A DNA stretch of 64,000 bases, from NCBI GenBank assembly GCA_963812085.1, contig CAWETL010000006.1:248001-312000 (forward strand), in the 5' to 3' direction. Source of the stretch: SPDF01 sp963812085. GTDB lineage: Bacteria; Gemmatimonadota; Gemmatimonadetes; Gemmatimonadales; GWC2-71-9. The notes below the pieces were generated by a model. The model was given only the letters and a program-made list of their open reading frames with translations. It was not told where the DNA came from and ran no database searches. The translations under genes were made by a program, and so were the position numbers. Below, in pieces: positions 1-9,029 of the stretch. Within the stretch, counting starts at the first letter, position 1; the number at the start of each line of letters is the position of its first letter.

Positions 1-345
1 GTGGAGGATGGCGCACCCAGGTGGCCGGCGGGCGGGATGTTCGACGATACGACCACCCGGGTGGCCGCCAGTTGGGCCTTCGCCAACGGCGAGGCGGCGG
101 GGAACGGCACACGGCATCTCGCGGCCGGAGATGTCTGCGTGGCCCCGATCCGGACGCCCTCCCGCACATTCGGGGTGGTTACTGTTCGACCCGACACGCC
201 GGACCGGGTGCTCACCGAAGCGGAATGCCGGACCATCCAGGCGCTGGCCGACCAGGCGGCGTTGGCTCTCGAACTCGGCACCCTGGCGCAGCGGTGGGAA
301 ATGAAGACCCGGGAGCAGATCGGGAGGGACGATCGAGTTCCCTGA
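1..345 (+). CDS. KdpD-like GAF domain fragment (5' partial, 3' truncated)
   Basis: The frame is open from the first base, so the true start may lie outside the window. The 114 residues look like the GAF domain that precedes the kinase core in KdpD-type potassium sensors: an AASWAFANGEAAGNGT stretch, then VCVAPIRTP, then FGVVTVRP, then an ALADQAALALE helix. In a full KdpD a HisKA/HATPase module follows directly, but here the frame stops after RWEMKTREQIGRDDRVP and no kinase motifs appear downstream. It is therefore a truncated sensor, a split gene, or the product of a frameshift. The family call is moderately sure; the function of this remnant is not. Confidence 0.5.
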   Translation: MEDGAPRWPAGGMFDDTTTRVAASWAFANGEAAGNGTRHLAAGDVCVAPIRTPSRTFGVVTVRPDTPDRVLTEAECRTIQALADQAALALELGTLAQRWEMKTREQIGRDDRVP

Positions 346-504
346 TCACCCAGCTGATTTCGCTCCGCGCCGCGCGCTCCACAACTGTCACAACCCACTA
401 CAGTCGAAAAACTCAACGCTGCGCGCGCGCCACTCCTCCATCGAGGCCCGGGCCCCATCCTTGCGACTACTTCGGAGTCTCTCCGGACGGCCTGGGAGCC
501 CCGA

Positions 505-2379
505 ATGGCCAACGCGCGCAACACGAAATGGGACAGCACTTTCAAGGCAGTCGCCGCCCTGCTCTCGGGCGGGGCCGCCCTCGTGTCCATCCTCTCGTTC
601 GTGGCGGGTCACCGCGAATCGCAGGAGAGCGCCCGCATGGCCGGCCTCGCCGCGGCCGAAGTCAGCCGGATCGATCTCTCCCCCGCCGCCGACACCGCCT
701 ACTCCATCGGAGACACCCTCCACATCACCACGATGGCCGCCGACGCGCACGGGCAGGCACTCCACGCTGCCGCGGTGCATTGGTCGGTGGACGATCCAGC
801 GGTGGCCGAGGTCGACAGCACCGGCCAGGTGGTGGCCCGCGGCGCCGGGGTGACGTCGGTGACGGTGGCCATCGGAGGCCGCGCCGGCCGCGCGCGCATC
901 TGGGTGCTGCCGCGGGTCACCGCGCTCGGCATCGAGGGCGACAGCACGATCCGCGTCGCGGAAGGCGCCACGCTCCCACTCCATGCCGTGGCGAGGGACG
1001 CGCGCGGAAACCAGGTGGCGCCGACCGGGCTCGCGTGGAGCGCGGCCGACGGCGCGGTGGCCACGGTCGACAGCGCCGGAACCCTTCGCGGGCGTGATGC
1101 CAGGTACCACCAGCATCAGCGTGAGCTCGGCGGGACTCGCCGCCGAGCGGCGGATCGAGGTCCTGCCGGTGCCCACGTCCATCACGCTCACCGCAGGTGG
1201 AGAACAGCGGGGCCCCACTGGCCAGCGGTTGCCGGAACCGGTATCGGTGCAGGTGGTTTCGCGGAGCGGCCGGCCGGTGCCCAACGTCGCGGTGCGATTC
1301 GATGCCCCGCCCGGCGCCGGGGCGGAGCGAGCCCGACACCACGATGACGGACGCCCGCGGCATCGCGACGAGCCGCTGGTCGCTCGGCCCGGTGCCCGGC
1401 CGCCAACGGCTGACCGTCGAGGTGCCCGGCATCGACAGCGCGATGGTGGTGACCGCCGAGGCGGATCCGACACCGAAGAACACACGGATCGCGCTGCTCA
1501 CCGACAGCCTCGCGGGCAGGGCTGGGACCACGCTGGACAGGCCGGTCGCGATCCAGGTGACGGACACGTCCGGACTGGCCCTGGCCGACGTGCCGGTGGC
1601 GTGGACGGCGCTCGAGGGAGGGACCTTCTCGCAGGCGGACGCGCGGACCGACAGCCTCGGCGAGGCGCATGCGCATTGGCGGCTGGGACCGAAGTCCGGT
1701 CGTCAGCGGGCAAGGGTGCAGGTCGGTAATCCACGGACGCTTCCTCCCTTCGCACTCGCGGCGAAGGCATCGGCGGGTGAGGCGGTCTCGATCATGGTGG
1801 TGAGCGGAAATGGGCAGAGCGGCGTGGTCGGCTCGGCACTGGGCCACGCCGTGGTCATCCGCGCAGCGGACAGTCTGGGCAACGCCGTCTCCGGCGTGCC
1901 GATCCGCCTGCGGGCCCAGACGGGCACCGTGGATTCCATCGTCGAGACCGGCGTCGACGGCAAGGCGAGCGTGCGATGGACGCTGGGGAACGCGGCGGGC
2001 CCGGTGCGGCTCGTGGCGCGCTCGCCTCGCTCGACGACAGCGCCGTCGTCACCGCCACGGCACTCCCCGGCAGCGGCAAAGACCCTCTACTTCTGCCTCG
2101 GCCCCGGCGAGCGGCATCGCCGGGAAGGCGCTGCCCAAGCCGGTGCAGGTCATTGTGCGGGACCGCTTCGGGAACCCGCTGCCGAAGGTGACGGTGAATT
2201 TCGCCGTGGCGAGCGGGAAGGTGTTTCCAGCCCAAGCGACGACGGATGCCTCAGGGCGGGCGGCGACCACCTGGACCCTGGGGCCCAAGCGTGGCAAGCA
2301 GTCGCTGACTGCGTCGGTGAAATCGCCCCCGCTCAAGAGCGTTCAAACAGTCGAGGCAGGAGCGGCGGCTCACAAATGA
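505..2379 (+). pseudogene. Ig-like (Big/invasin-type) repeat surface protein, reading frame broken three times
   Basis: The start at 505 gives a short cytoplasmic stretch, one membrane helix (about residues 17-35) and then repeated beta-sandwich modules. These contain phrases typical of bacterial Ig-like domains, such as VHWSVDDPAVAEVDSTG, LAWSAADGAVATVDSAG, GRPVPNVAVRF, DVPVAWTALEGGTF and PLPKVTVNFAVASG. The homologous sequence moves from frame 1 to 2 near 1090, to 3 near 1320, and back to 1 near 2070, ending at the TGA at 2377. About five or six modules can be recognised. Such proteins are exported or anchored adhesion or structural proteins. Whether the breaks are biological or assembly indels cannot be told from the sequence alone. 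Confidence 0.6.
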
Positions 2380-2420
2380 GCCACTCTCCTGCCCCGCTGC
2401 CCCCTGCCGCGCTGCCCCGC

Positions 2421-3458
2421 CTATTTGAGTCCCGCCAGGATCCCTTCGATTCGCTTCTTCTGCGCCGGATCCGTCGTCAGCGAGAGCGCCTTCTGGTAGT
2501 TGGTGATCGCCTTGGCCTTGTCGCCGGTGACGGCGTAGGCCTCGCCCAGGCTGTCCCAGGCGTTCCAGCTGTCCGGATGGTCCTTCGTGTTGCGGATGAA
2601 GATCGCGAGCGCCTCGCCGTTTCGCTTCTGGTTGAGGAGCTGGTAGCCGTAGGCGTTGAGCTGCGCCTCGTTGGCGGTGGCGAGGTGCGCCTTCCGGAGT
2701 GAATCGGCCTCGGCCCTTTTCCCGCGCCGATCGAGGATGGCGGCCTTGAGGTTGTAGCTGGCAAAGGTGGGCGCCAGGGCCACGGCGGTGTCGGCCCAAA
2801 TCTCGGCCAGGTCGAGGTTCGTCGTGTTGTTGAGCGTCCAGGCGGAGGCCTGCTCCCACGCCGTTCCCCAGAATCGCGGCAGGTTGCGCAGCTGGCTCGC
2901 GAGGCTGTCGAGCACCACCTGGTCGGTGTTGAGGCCGATGGGAAAGCTCACCGCGAGCTTTTCCCAGCGCAGGGTGAGCGTCACGGTGTTGGGGGTCGGA
3001 TCGTCGAAGTCGTACTGCAGCCGCTCGGTGAACTCCGCCGGCTTCGGCGTCACGGTGAATCGCACCGCGTCCTCGGTGGGGTTGTAACTGAACGCGCCCC
3101 ACGCATTCGCCTGCCGGCTCAGGACGATGGTCCACCGCTCCCGGCCGGGAATGGTGAACACCCCATAGCGGCCGGCAGGAAGGGTGACACCACCGACAGT
3201 GAAGCTTGATGTGGAGCTGAGGACCGTGTTCTCGTTGGCCCCGGCCCGCCACACGGAGTCGTAGGGAACCAAAGCGCCCCAGATGACGCGCCCGTTCACA
3301 CCGGGACGGTGGTAGTCCACCGACAACGTCGTGAGGCCGACCACCTGACTCACCGCAGCGTGCGGGCTCGGCCAGGGAAGCTCGAGTCGGTAGTTCTGGG
3401 CGTGGAGGAGGGACGGGGCGAACAGGAGGAGGAAAAGGGCCGGCACACGACGATGCAT
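2421..3458 (-). CDS. Secreted DUF2911 domain protein with C-terminal TPR repeats
   Basis: A 345-residue protein with a clear signal peptide (MHRRVPALFLLLFAPSLLHA, cleavage before QN). The DUF2911 region is at about residues 25-180, with the typical VDYHRPGVNGRVIWG, WRAGANENT and LPAGRYGVFTIPG stretches. TPR-like helices (AYGYQLLNQKRNGEALAIF, WNAWDSLGEAYAVTGDKAKA) occupy the C-terminal third. DUF2911 proteins are periplasmic or outer-membrane-associated and have no settled function. The ATG at 3458 was chosen over upstream codons because it begins the signal peptide and follows GGAG at a proper distance. It lies downstream of, and co-oriented with, the kinase gene; a perfect 9-bp hairpin separates them. 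Confidence 0.8.
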   Translation of the reverse strand: MHRRVPALFLLLFAPSLLHAQNYRLELPWPSPHAAVSQVVGLTTLSVDYHRPGVNGRVIWGALVPYDSVWRAGANENTVLSSTSSFTVGGVTLPAGRYGVFTIPGRERWTIVLSRQANAWGAFSYNPTEDAVRFTVTPKPAEFTERLQYDFDDPTPNTVTLTLRWEKLAVSFPIGLNTDQVVLDSLASQLRNLPRFWGTAWEQASAWTLNNTTNLDLAEIWADTAVALAPTFASYNLKAAILDRRGKRAEADSLRKAHLATANEAQLNAYGYQLLNQKRNGEALAIFIRNTKDHPDSWNAWDSLGEAYAVTGDKAKAITNYQKALSLTTDPAQKKRIEGILAGLK

Positions 3459-3499
3459 CAACGACTCCAGGCGGAGGGGGATATCCGCCCTACGAAAAG

Positions 3500-3523
3500 C
3501 GGGCGGTGATGTTCCACCGCCCG
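3500..3523 (-). terminator. Perfect 9-bp GC hairpin between kinase gene and DUF2911 gene
   Basis: CGGGCGGTG and CACCGCCCG pair perfectly around a 6-nt loop, in the gap between the end of the kinase gene and the start of the DUF2911 gene. There is no U-tract on either strand, so it may be a Rho-dependent pause, an mRNA stabiliser or just a palindrome. Termination is inferred. Confidence 0.3.
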
Positions 3524-3533
3524 TCGGCACGTC

Positions 3534-3559
3534 GTCACCCCGGCGAAGGCCGGGGTCCA
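3534..3559. repeat. Short dispersed palindrome of the ACCCCGGC..GCCGGGGT type
   Basis: GTCACCCCGGCGAAGGCCGG followed by GGTCCA is an imperfect hairpin. Related units occur in this window at 14378-14403 and 34897-34922, on the opposite strand. The same palindrome type is common between genes in many unrelated GC-rich bacteria, so it is probably a mobile or selfish REP-like unit. Confidence 0.55.
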
Positions 3560-3572
3560 GCTCGGGCCTGCC

Positions 3573-6518
3573 TTAGCTTCCCTTCACCAGCTTCTCGAAC
3601 CGCGGATTCCCCCGGAGCGACTTGAATGTCGGATCGATGCCGAGCCAGGCGCGTGTCAGGACGTAGGGCCGCTGGAGCAGCGCCTCGATCTGATCCATGG
3701 CCAGGTCCGCTTCCCCGACAGCCAGGTAAATCCTGGTAAGCAGCAACATGTCGTAATTCTGGTTTCCAATGCCGCCGCTCTCCATCGCCACCGCCTGCTT
3801 TCCCTCGGCGATCGCCTCGGACTTCTTGCCGAGATACGCGAGCATCAGGGCGTGCAGTGCGTGCGTCTGTCCATCCTTCGGAGACGCCGCCACCTGGGCC
3901 GCCGTGGCCGGCAGCGCCGAGTCCGCGTAGGCCCTGGCCGATGCGCTGTTCCCCTGTTGCCAGTGCGCGATGGCCATCGTCTGGCCCCACCATGAGCGAT
4001 CGTTGTCGAAGGCGGCGGGAGTCAGCCTGAACAGGAGCTGTCGCTCGGCATCCTCCAGCGCCCAGGCCACCTCCTGGTACCCGCCGAAGAACGCCGCCAC
4101 CGCCGGCGCCGGGTTGCCGCGGTCGATGGCGCTTCGAATGACCCCCTGCGCTCCCTTCAGGTCGCCCTGCCCCAGGTATCCCATCGCCTGCCATTCGACG
4201 ATGTTGATGTCCCCGGGCACCAGCGTCATTGCGGCCTGTCCGACATCGCGCGCCTCCTGGTACCTCCGCTGCAGCACGTACATCTGCTGCAGCGCAACGA
4301 GTGTGGGCGCGGAACGAGGATCGATTTCCCGGGCGCGCTCGAGCTTGAGCGTCGCGGATTCGAGCCGGCCTTCCCGGCTGTCCACCCCGGCAGCGATCGC
4401 GAGGATGTCGGCATCGTTCGGCGCGACGCCCAGCGCGCGCTCGATCGCCGCCGAGGCCTTGGCTGCGTCCGGAGCCACCGTTCCGTAATATCGGGCCGCT
4501 GCCGCATAGCCCGCGGGTCCATTGGGATCGAGCGCAATCGCCCGCTCCATCGCTTCCTTGGCGCGCGCCGCGACGACCGGATCGCGACTGCCGTTGCTAT
4601 AGACGGTCGTGAGCGCCCGCGACAGCTCCGCCCAGGCGTCCACGAAGGTGGAATCGAGTGCCACCGCCTGTTCGAAGTAGCTCGCGGAGAGCCGCTTGGT
4701 GCCGGCGTCCACGCTGGTCAGCGCTTTCCCTTTGAGATACAGGTCGTAGGCCGCCACGTTCGTGGTTGGCCGCTCGGCGAGCTGGCGCTCCTCCTGCGAG
4801 CCCAACTGCCCACCGAGGGCGCTGGCCACCCGGGTGGCGATCTGCGATTGCACCTCGAAGACGTCGGTCACATCGGTGTCGAAGCTCTGCGACCAGGTCG
4901 TGGCCCCGGTGCGGCCGTCGACCAGCTCCGGCACCACCTGCACCCGTCGGGTGCCGCCGACCGGACCGGCCCAGCGCACCTTGCCGACCAGCAGATAGTC
5001 TGCCCCCAGCTCCTTCGCGATCTCCTGCGGCGTCTTGGTGGAATTCTTGTATTGGCCGGCGCTGCTCGAGGCGATGACCGTGATGCCGTTCACCCGGGCC
5101 AGCTTGCCCCGAATCTCGTCGCCGATCCCGTCGGCAAAGTAGGCGTCGTCCGCCGCGCCCTGGTTCTCGAAGGGAAGGATGGCCAGATGGTTGCCGCCGG
5201 CGCGAGTGGCGGTCGCCGGGCCGGCGAGCGCAAGCGCGGTGGCCACGCCGGCCCAGAGTACCAGCGACAGCACCCCGCCGAGCGTCGCGTAGCGCCAGGT
5301 GAAAAACCGGCCCAACCCCGGCGTGGCCGCGCCCGCACGGCGGCGCGCCTCCATCCGGCCCGTCACCAGGAGCACCACTGCCCCGATGGCCAGGAGCCCG
5401 ACCGCAAAGGCGATGGTCCACCGGGGCAGGCTCCACTGTCGGATGATGGCGGACACCAGCGCCAGCATGCCCATGCACCCGAGCGCGAAGAGCCCCCACA
5501 CCTGCGTCGGGGTCGGGCCTTCGTCGGCGGCCACGGGGGTCGCCCCGCTCCTGACCCCCTCCAGCGCCCGATCGAGTGCGCCGACCATGTCCTGGGCGTT
5601 GGCGTAGCGATCGGCGGGACTCTTGGCCAGCGCCTTCATGATGGCGCTGTCCACGGAGGACGAGAGGCCCGTGCGGGAGATGGTGAGCGAGCGAGGCGCC
5701 TCGGTCAGGCTGCGGGTGATGATGGCGCGCGCGGTGGGGCCGGTGAACGGCGGCTCGCCAGCCACCATCTCGTACATCACTGCGCCCAGCGCGTAGATGT
5801 CGGCCCGGCCGTCCACCTCGCGCTCGCCGGTGGCCTGCTCCGGCGCCATGTACTGGGGCGTGCCGACCGCGAGTCCCGTCTTCGTGAGCACCTCGCCCTC
5901 GTCGCCGAGGGCGCGCGCGATGCCGAAGTCCGCCACCAGGGCGTGCCCCGACTGCAGCAGGATGTTGCCCGGCTTGATGTCGCGATGGATGATGCCGCGC
6001 GCGTGGGCGTAGGCCAGCGCCTCCGCCACCTCGCGCCCCAGTCGCATCGCGTCGTTCACCGACAGCTGCCCTTCCTTCGCCAGCCGTTCCTTGAGGGTCT
6101 CCCCCTCCACGTACGGCATCACGTAATAGAGGAGCCCGTCGGCCTCCCCGGAGTCGTGCATCGGCAGGATATGCGGATGGCTCAGCTGCGCGGCCACCTG
6201 CACTTCGCGGAGGAAACGGTCCGCGCCCAGCGTGGCCGCCAGCTCGGGCCGCATCACCTTGACCGCCACCTTGCGGTTGTGCTTCAGGTCCTGCGCCAGG
6301 TACACGGTGGCCATGCCGCCTTCGCCCAGCACCCGTTCCACCTGGTAGCGGCCCGCCAGCGCCCGCTTTACCTGCGCCACCTCGACCATGCCGGTGGTGG
6401 CCGTGCGCTGCGGCACGCCCGGGTCGGTGGGAGTGGCCACGCCGCAGCGGAGGCAGAACTGCGCCTCCTCGGGCAAGGGAGTATGGCAGGCGGGACAGGC
6501 GCGGGCAGCGGTGGTCAT
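3573..6518 (-). CDS. Zinc-ribbon Ser/Thr protein kinase with TolB-like and TPR half
   Basis: 981 residues. CPAC and CLRC (residues 8-25) form a zinc ribbon. The kinase domain spans about 57-330, with the glycine loop GEGGMATVYLA, ATP lysine K87 in VAVKVM, catalytic HRDIKPGN, DFGIARALG, and an APEQATG activation segment. About three membrane helices follow (LFALGCMGMLALVSAII and two more near 420-490). The exported half starts with AILPFENQGAADDAYFADGI, the TolB/FlgO-like signature of Gemmatimonadota and acidobacterial kinases, then a long TPR region to the end. The ATG at 6518 begins the zinc ribbon. It should be a membrane receptor kinase that senses the envelope; substrates are unknown. The kinase motifs look complete, so activity is expected. 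Confidence 0.9.
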   Translation of the reverse strand: MTTAARACPACHTPLPEEAQFCLRCGVATPTDPGVPQRTATTGMVEVAQVKRALAGRYQVERVLGEGGMATVYLAQDLKHNRKVAVKVMRPELAATLGADRFLREVQVAAQLSHPHILPMHDSGEADGLLYYVMPYVEGETLKERLAKEGQLSVNDAMRLGREVAEALAYAHARGIIHRDIKPGNILLQSGHALVADFGIARALGDEGEVLTKTGLAVGTPQYMAPEQATGEREVDGRADIYALGAVMYEMVAGEPPFTGPTARAIITRSLTEAPRSLTISRTGLSSSVDSAIMKALAKSPADRYANAQDMVGALDRALEGVRSGATPVAADEGPTPTQVWGLFALGCMGMLALVSAIIRQWSLPRWTIAFAVGLLAIGAVVLLVTGRMEARRRAGAATPGLGRFFTWRYATLGGVLSLVLWAGVATALALAGPATATRAGGNHLAILPFENQGAADDAYFADGIGDEIRGKLARVNGITVIASSSAGQYKNSTKTPQEIAKELGADYLLVGKVRWAGPVGGTRRVQVVPELVDGRTGATTWSQSFDTDVTDVFEVQSQIATRVASALGGQLGSQEERQLAERPTTNVAAYDLYLKGKALTSVDAGTKRLSASYFEQAVALDSTFVDAWAELSRALTTVYSNGSRDPVVAARAKEAMERAIALDPNGPAGYAAAARYYGTVAPDAAKASAAIERALGVAPNDADILAIAAGVDSREGRLESATLKLERAREIDPRSAPTLVALQQMYVLQRRYQEARDVGQAAMTLVPGDINIVEWQAMGYLGQGDLKGAQGVIRSAIDRGNPAPAVAAFFGGYQEVAWALEDAERQLLFRLTPAAFDNDRSWWGQTMAIAHWQQGNSASARAYADSALPATAAQVAASPKDGQTHALHALMLAYLGKKSEAIAEGKQAVAMESGGIGNQNYDMLLLTRIYLAVGEADLAMDQIEALLQRPYVLTRAWLGIDPTFKSLRGNPRFEKLVKGS

Positions 6519-6687
6519 CAATGCTCGATGGCGAGGCGATGCGTGCTGATGCGAGGGGGTCGGGCACTGAAAGTATGCGTCAATTGAAAGCAGAAGCAAG
6601 ATGCGATGGCGGGGGGGGTTCGACGCACGGCCGCTGGCGCCGCCCCATGGCGCGGCGTAGCTTGAGCCCGTGCCACACCGAGCCGCC

Positions 6688-8015
6688 ATGCCCCGCTGCA
6701 TCGTCTCCAGCCGAATGCCTCTCCGGGTGCCGGTCCTGTACTTCGCGCTGGCCCTCGGAGTTGTGCCCGCCGCGGCCGGACAGGGGCTTCCCGCCGGCCC
6801 ACCGGCACAACTCGGATTTTCTCCCGCACGGCTGGCCCGGATCGACACGCTCTTTCGGACCTATGTGGACCAGGGACGGCTGGCCGGCGCGGTGGCCGTC
6901 GTCGTCCGGCACGGCAAGGTGGCGTGGAGCGGAGCCTTCGGCATGGCGGACCGCGAGGCGGCGCGCCCCATGACGTCCGGCGCCCTCTTCCGGATCGCCT
7001 CCCAGAGCAAGGCGATCACCAGCGTCGCAGCCATGATCCTGGTCGAGGAAGGGCGGCTTCGGCTGAATGAGCCGGTCTCGAAGTACCTCCCGAGTTTCGC
7101 GGACGCGCGCGTGGCCGTCTCCACGGACAGTGGGCGCGCGCTGGTCCCGATCCATCGCGCCATCACCATCCGCCAACTGCTGACCCAGACGGCCGGGCTC
7201 TCGTACGGCACCGACTCGCTCATCCGGGAGGACTATCGGCGGCCGGCCTCGGTCCCGCCGCCGGCTACGGCTGGTACCTGGCCGACAAGGCGGAGCCGAT
7301 CTGCACAACGATGGACCGCCTCGGCACGCTGCCCCTGGCGGCACAGCCCGGCGAGGAGTGGATATATGGATATGCCACCGATGTGCTGGGATGCGTCGTG
7401 GAACGGGCGTCGGGCCTGCCGCTCGACCAGTTCTTCCAGCAGCGAATCTTCGCGCCTCTCCGGATGCACCATACCTGGTTCTTCCCGCCGGACTCGGTGC
7501 GCGGCCGGCTGACGGCGGTGTACGCGGTCACGCCGGACGGCGCCCTCGTCCGCGCCCCGGACGGCCCGATGGGCCAGGGCGACTACATCACCGGGCCTCG
7601 GCAGGACTTCGCAGGGGGCGCAGGACTGGTCTCGACCGCGGGCGACTACGCCCGCTTCCTCCAGATGCTGCTGGGCGGCGGCGAACTCGACGGTGCGCGC
7701 ATTCTGCTCGCCCGCCACGGTGGCATTGATGACCGCCGACCAGGTGGACACGCTGTATCACGTGGCCGGGAATGGGATTCGGGCTCGGCTTCGAGGTTCT
7801 GGAGCAGCCCGGGCTGGCCGGGCAGTACGGCTCCGATCGGTCGCTACGGCTGGGCCGGCGCCTACGGCACCAATTACTGGGTGGATCCCGCCGATGATCT
7901 CGTCGTCGTCCTGATGCTCCAGGCCCTCCCCCGGCGCGGACTCGACGTCACGGATAAATTCCGCACCATGGTGTATTCTGCACTCATCTCACGGGCACGA
8001 GCCAAAGGACCCTGA
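6688..8015 (+). pseudogene. Serine hydrolase of the beta-lactamase (class C/esterase) family, frameshifted
   Basis: A signal peptide (MPLRVPVLYFALALGVVPAAAG, ATG at 6715; an in-frame ATG at 6688 and GTG at 6670 are alternatives) leads to a beta-lactamase fold: catalytic SxxK in IASQSKAITS, then LLTQTAGLSYG, a YGYATD stretch where Y-x-N is expected, and WAGAYGTNYWVDP where the KTG/HxG strand lies. The frame changes near 7245, and again near 7700 and 7790-7840, before ending at the TGA at 8013. Full-length members are about 430 residues, which fits the total. These enzymes are periplasmic esterases, peptidases or beta-lactamases; the substrate cannot be guessed. Two bases separate it from the next gene, so they are probably co-transcribed. 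Confidence 0.65.
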
Positions 8016-8017
8016 AT

Positions 8018-8596
8018 ATGCGCGTTTCCCTGCTGGTTCTCCCGATCATCTTTGCCGCCGCGACGCCGGTGCTCGCCCAGGAGCGGACCGCCGCATGGCA
8101 GATCGCCGCGGCCACCCTGCCCCTCCCCGACGGCATGCGGGCCGGCGCCGAGGTGCTGGGATACCGCACGGAGGGCGGCCCCCTGGTGCAGCTCCGCGCC
8201 GGGACCAACGAGATGATCTGCCTGACGGACGATCCCAAGATCGAGGGCTACGCGGCCAACTGCTACCACAAGGCGCTCGCCCCGTTCATGCTGCGTGGAC
8301 GGGAGCTCCGCGCTTCAGGGATCACCAAGAAGTCCGCGGTGGATTCGGCCCGCTTGGCCGAGATCACGGCGGGCACGCTCAAGATGCCGACCGGACCCGC
8401 GACACTTTACTCCCTCTACGCCGACAGCCTCAACTTCGACCCGATGGCCGGGCGGCCCAAGGGAGCCCGGACGCTGATCTCGCTCTATCTCCCGTACGCC
8501 ACGGAGGAGTCGACCGGCATTCCGGTCCAGCCGGCGATCGACCGGCCCTGGCTGATGTACGCTGGCAAGCCGTGGGCGCACTTGATGATTCAGTAG
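8018..8596 (+). CDS. Secreted protein of unknown function
   Basis: 192 residues starting with a good signal peptide (MRVSLLVLPIIFAAATPVLA, then QE). I do not recognise the mature part. It has two cysteines (in MICLTDD and ANCYHK) that could form a disulfide, and it ends with YAGKPWAHLMIQ. It begins 3 nt after the serine hydrolase stop, so it is probably translated from the same mRNA and may act with it in the periplasm; this is inferred from position only. The G-rich 8-bp tract starts at its stop codon. Confidence 0.7.
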   Translation: MRVSLLVLPIIFAAATPVLAQERTAAWQIAAATLPLPDGMRAGAEVLGYRTEGGPLVQLRAGTNEMICLTDDPKIEGYAANCYHKALAPFMLRGRELRASGITKKSAVDSARLAEITAGTLKMPTGPATLYSLYADSLNFDPMAGRPKGARTLISLYLPYATEESTGIPVQPAIDRPWLMYAGKPWAHLMIQ

Positions 8597-8632
8597 GCGG
8601 GGCAGCGGGGCAGCGGGGCAGCGGGGCAGCGG
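8596..8632 (+). repeat. 8-bp tandem tract, unit GCGGGGCA
   Basis: About four and a half copies of GCGGGGCA follow directly from the stop of the preceding gene. It is one of several tracts in the window (22969, 47194, 49598, 51781, 56899, 58672, 61343) with units GCGGGGCA or GCGGGGAA. Here, as at most other sites, a hairpin repeat follows within 60 bp. Confidence 0.8.
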
Positions 8633-8650
8633 ATCGAAGATGTCCGGGAG

Positions 8651-8760
8651 GGCCAGCGAAGGGAATGGTCCGGAGGGCCGTCAGTTCGCGTCCCCCGAAG
8701 CGACCGCGGCGCGGAGGGGGCGCGAACTGCCAGGCCCGGAGGACCATCCCGAGCCGGCCG
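8651..8760 (+). repeat. Hairpin repeat family, copy 1
   Basis: About 110 bp that fold into one long imperfect hairpin. GGTCC pairs with GGACC, a GGA/GGA internal loop follows, GGGCC pairs with GGCCC, CAGTTCGCG pairs with CGCGAACTG, and CCCCC pairs with GGGGG. A second purine internal loop (GAA/GGA) and GCG:CGC close the apical loop. The outer arm reads GGCCAGC here rather than GGCCGGC. Other copies are at 23026, 51855, 53859, 56948, 58725 and 61412. Confidence 0.85.
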
Positions 8761-8786
8761 ACCAAGGCAATGACGGGTAGTTGGGG

Positions 8787-8808
8787 AAGTGGCTAGGGAG
8801 GGAATTGA
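8787..8808 (-). repeat. 22-bp duplicate of the tRNA-Phe 3' end
   Basis: The sequence at 8787-8808 is identical to 8842-8863, the 3' end of the tRNA-Phe gene with 3 flanking bases. The copies lie 55 bp apart in direct orientation. This is the pattern left by integrases that use tRNA 3' ends, but only 33 bp lie between the copies, so it is at most a footprint. A simple local duplication is equally possible. Confidence 0.6.
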
Positions 8809-8844
8809 TCCGAAGGACAATGGATTACCGGACAGAGTTCTAAG

Positions 8845-8917
<73 letters not shown>

Positions 8918-9029
8918 GAAGCGGCGGGAATATAGAGAGTTACGCCGGCGTTGCCAACCCGGAGACCCCTTCCCCACTTCCCCGCGAGCCCGTCTTCCCG
9001 GACCCTCGGGCAGCCCCCATATTCAACCC

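Noticed and set aside
1810..2379. Independent small Ig-like gene
   Set aside because: Its modules continue the repeat pattern of the upstream frames without a start site, so it is the end of one broken gene.
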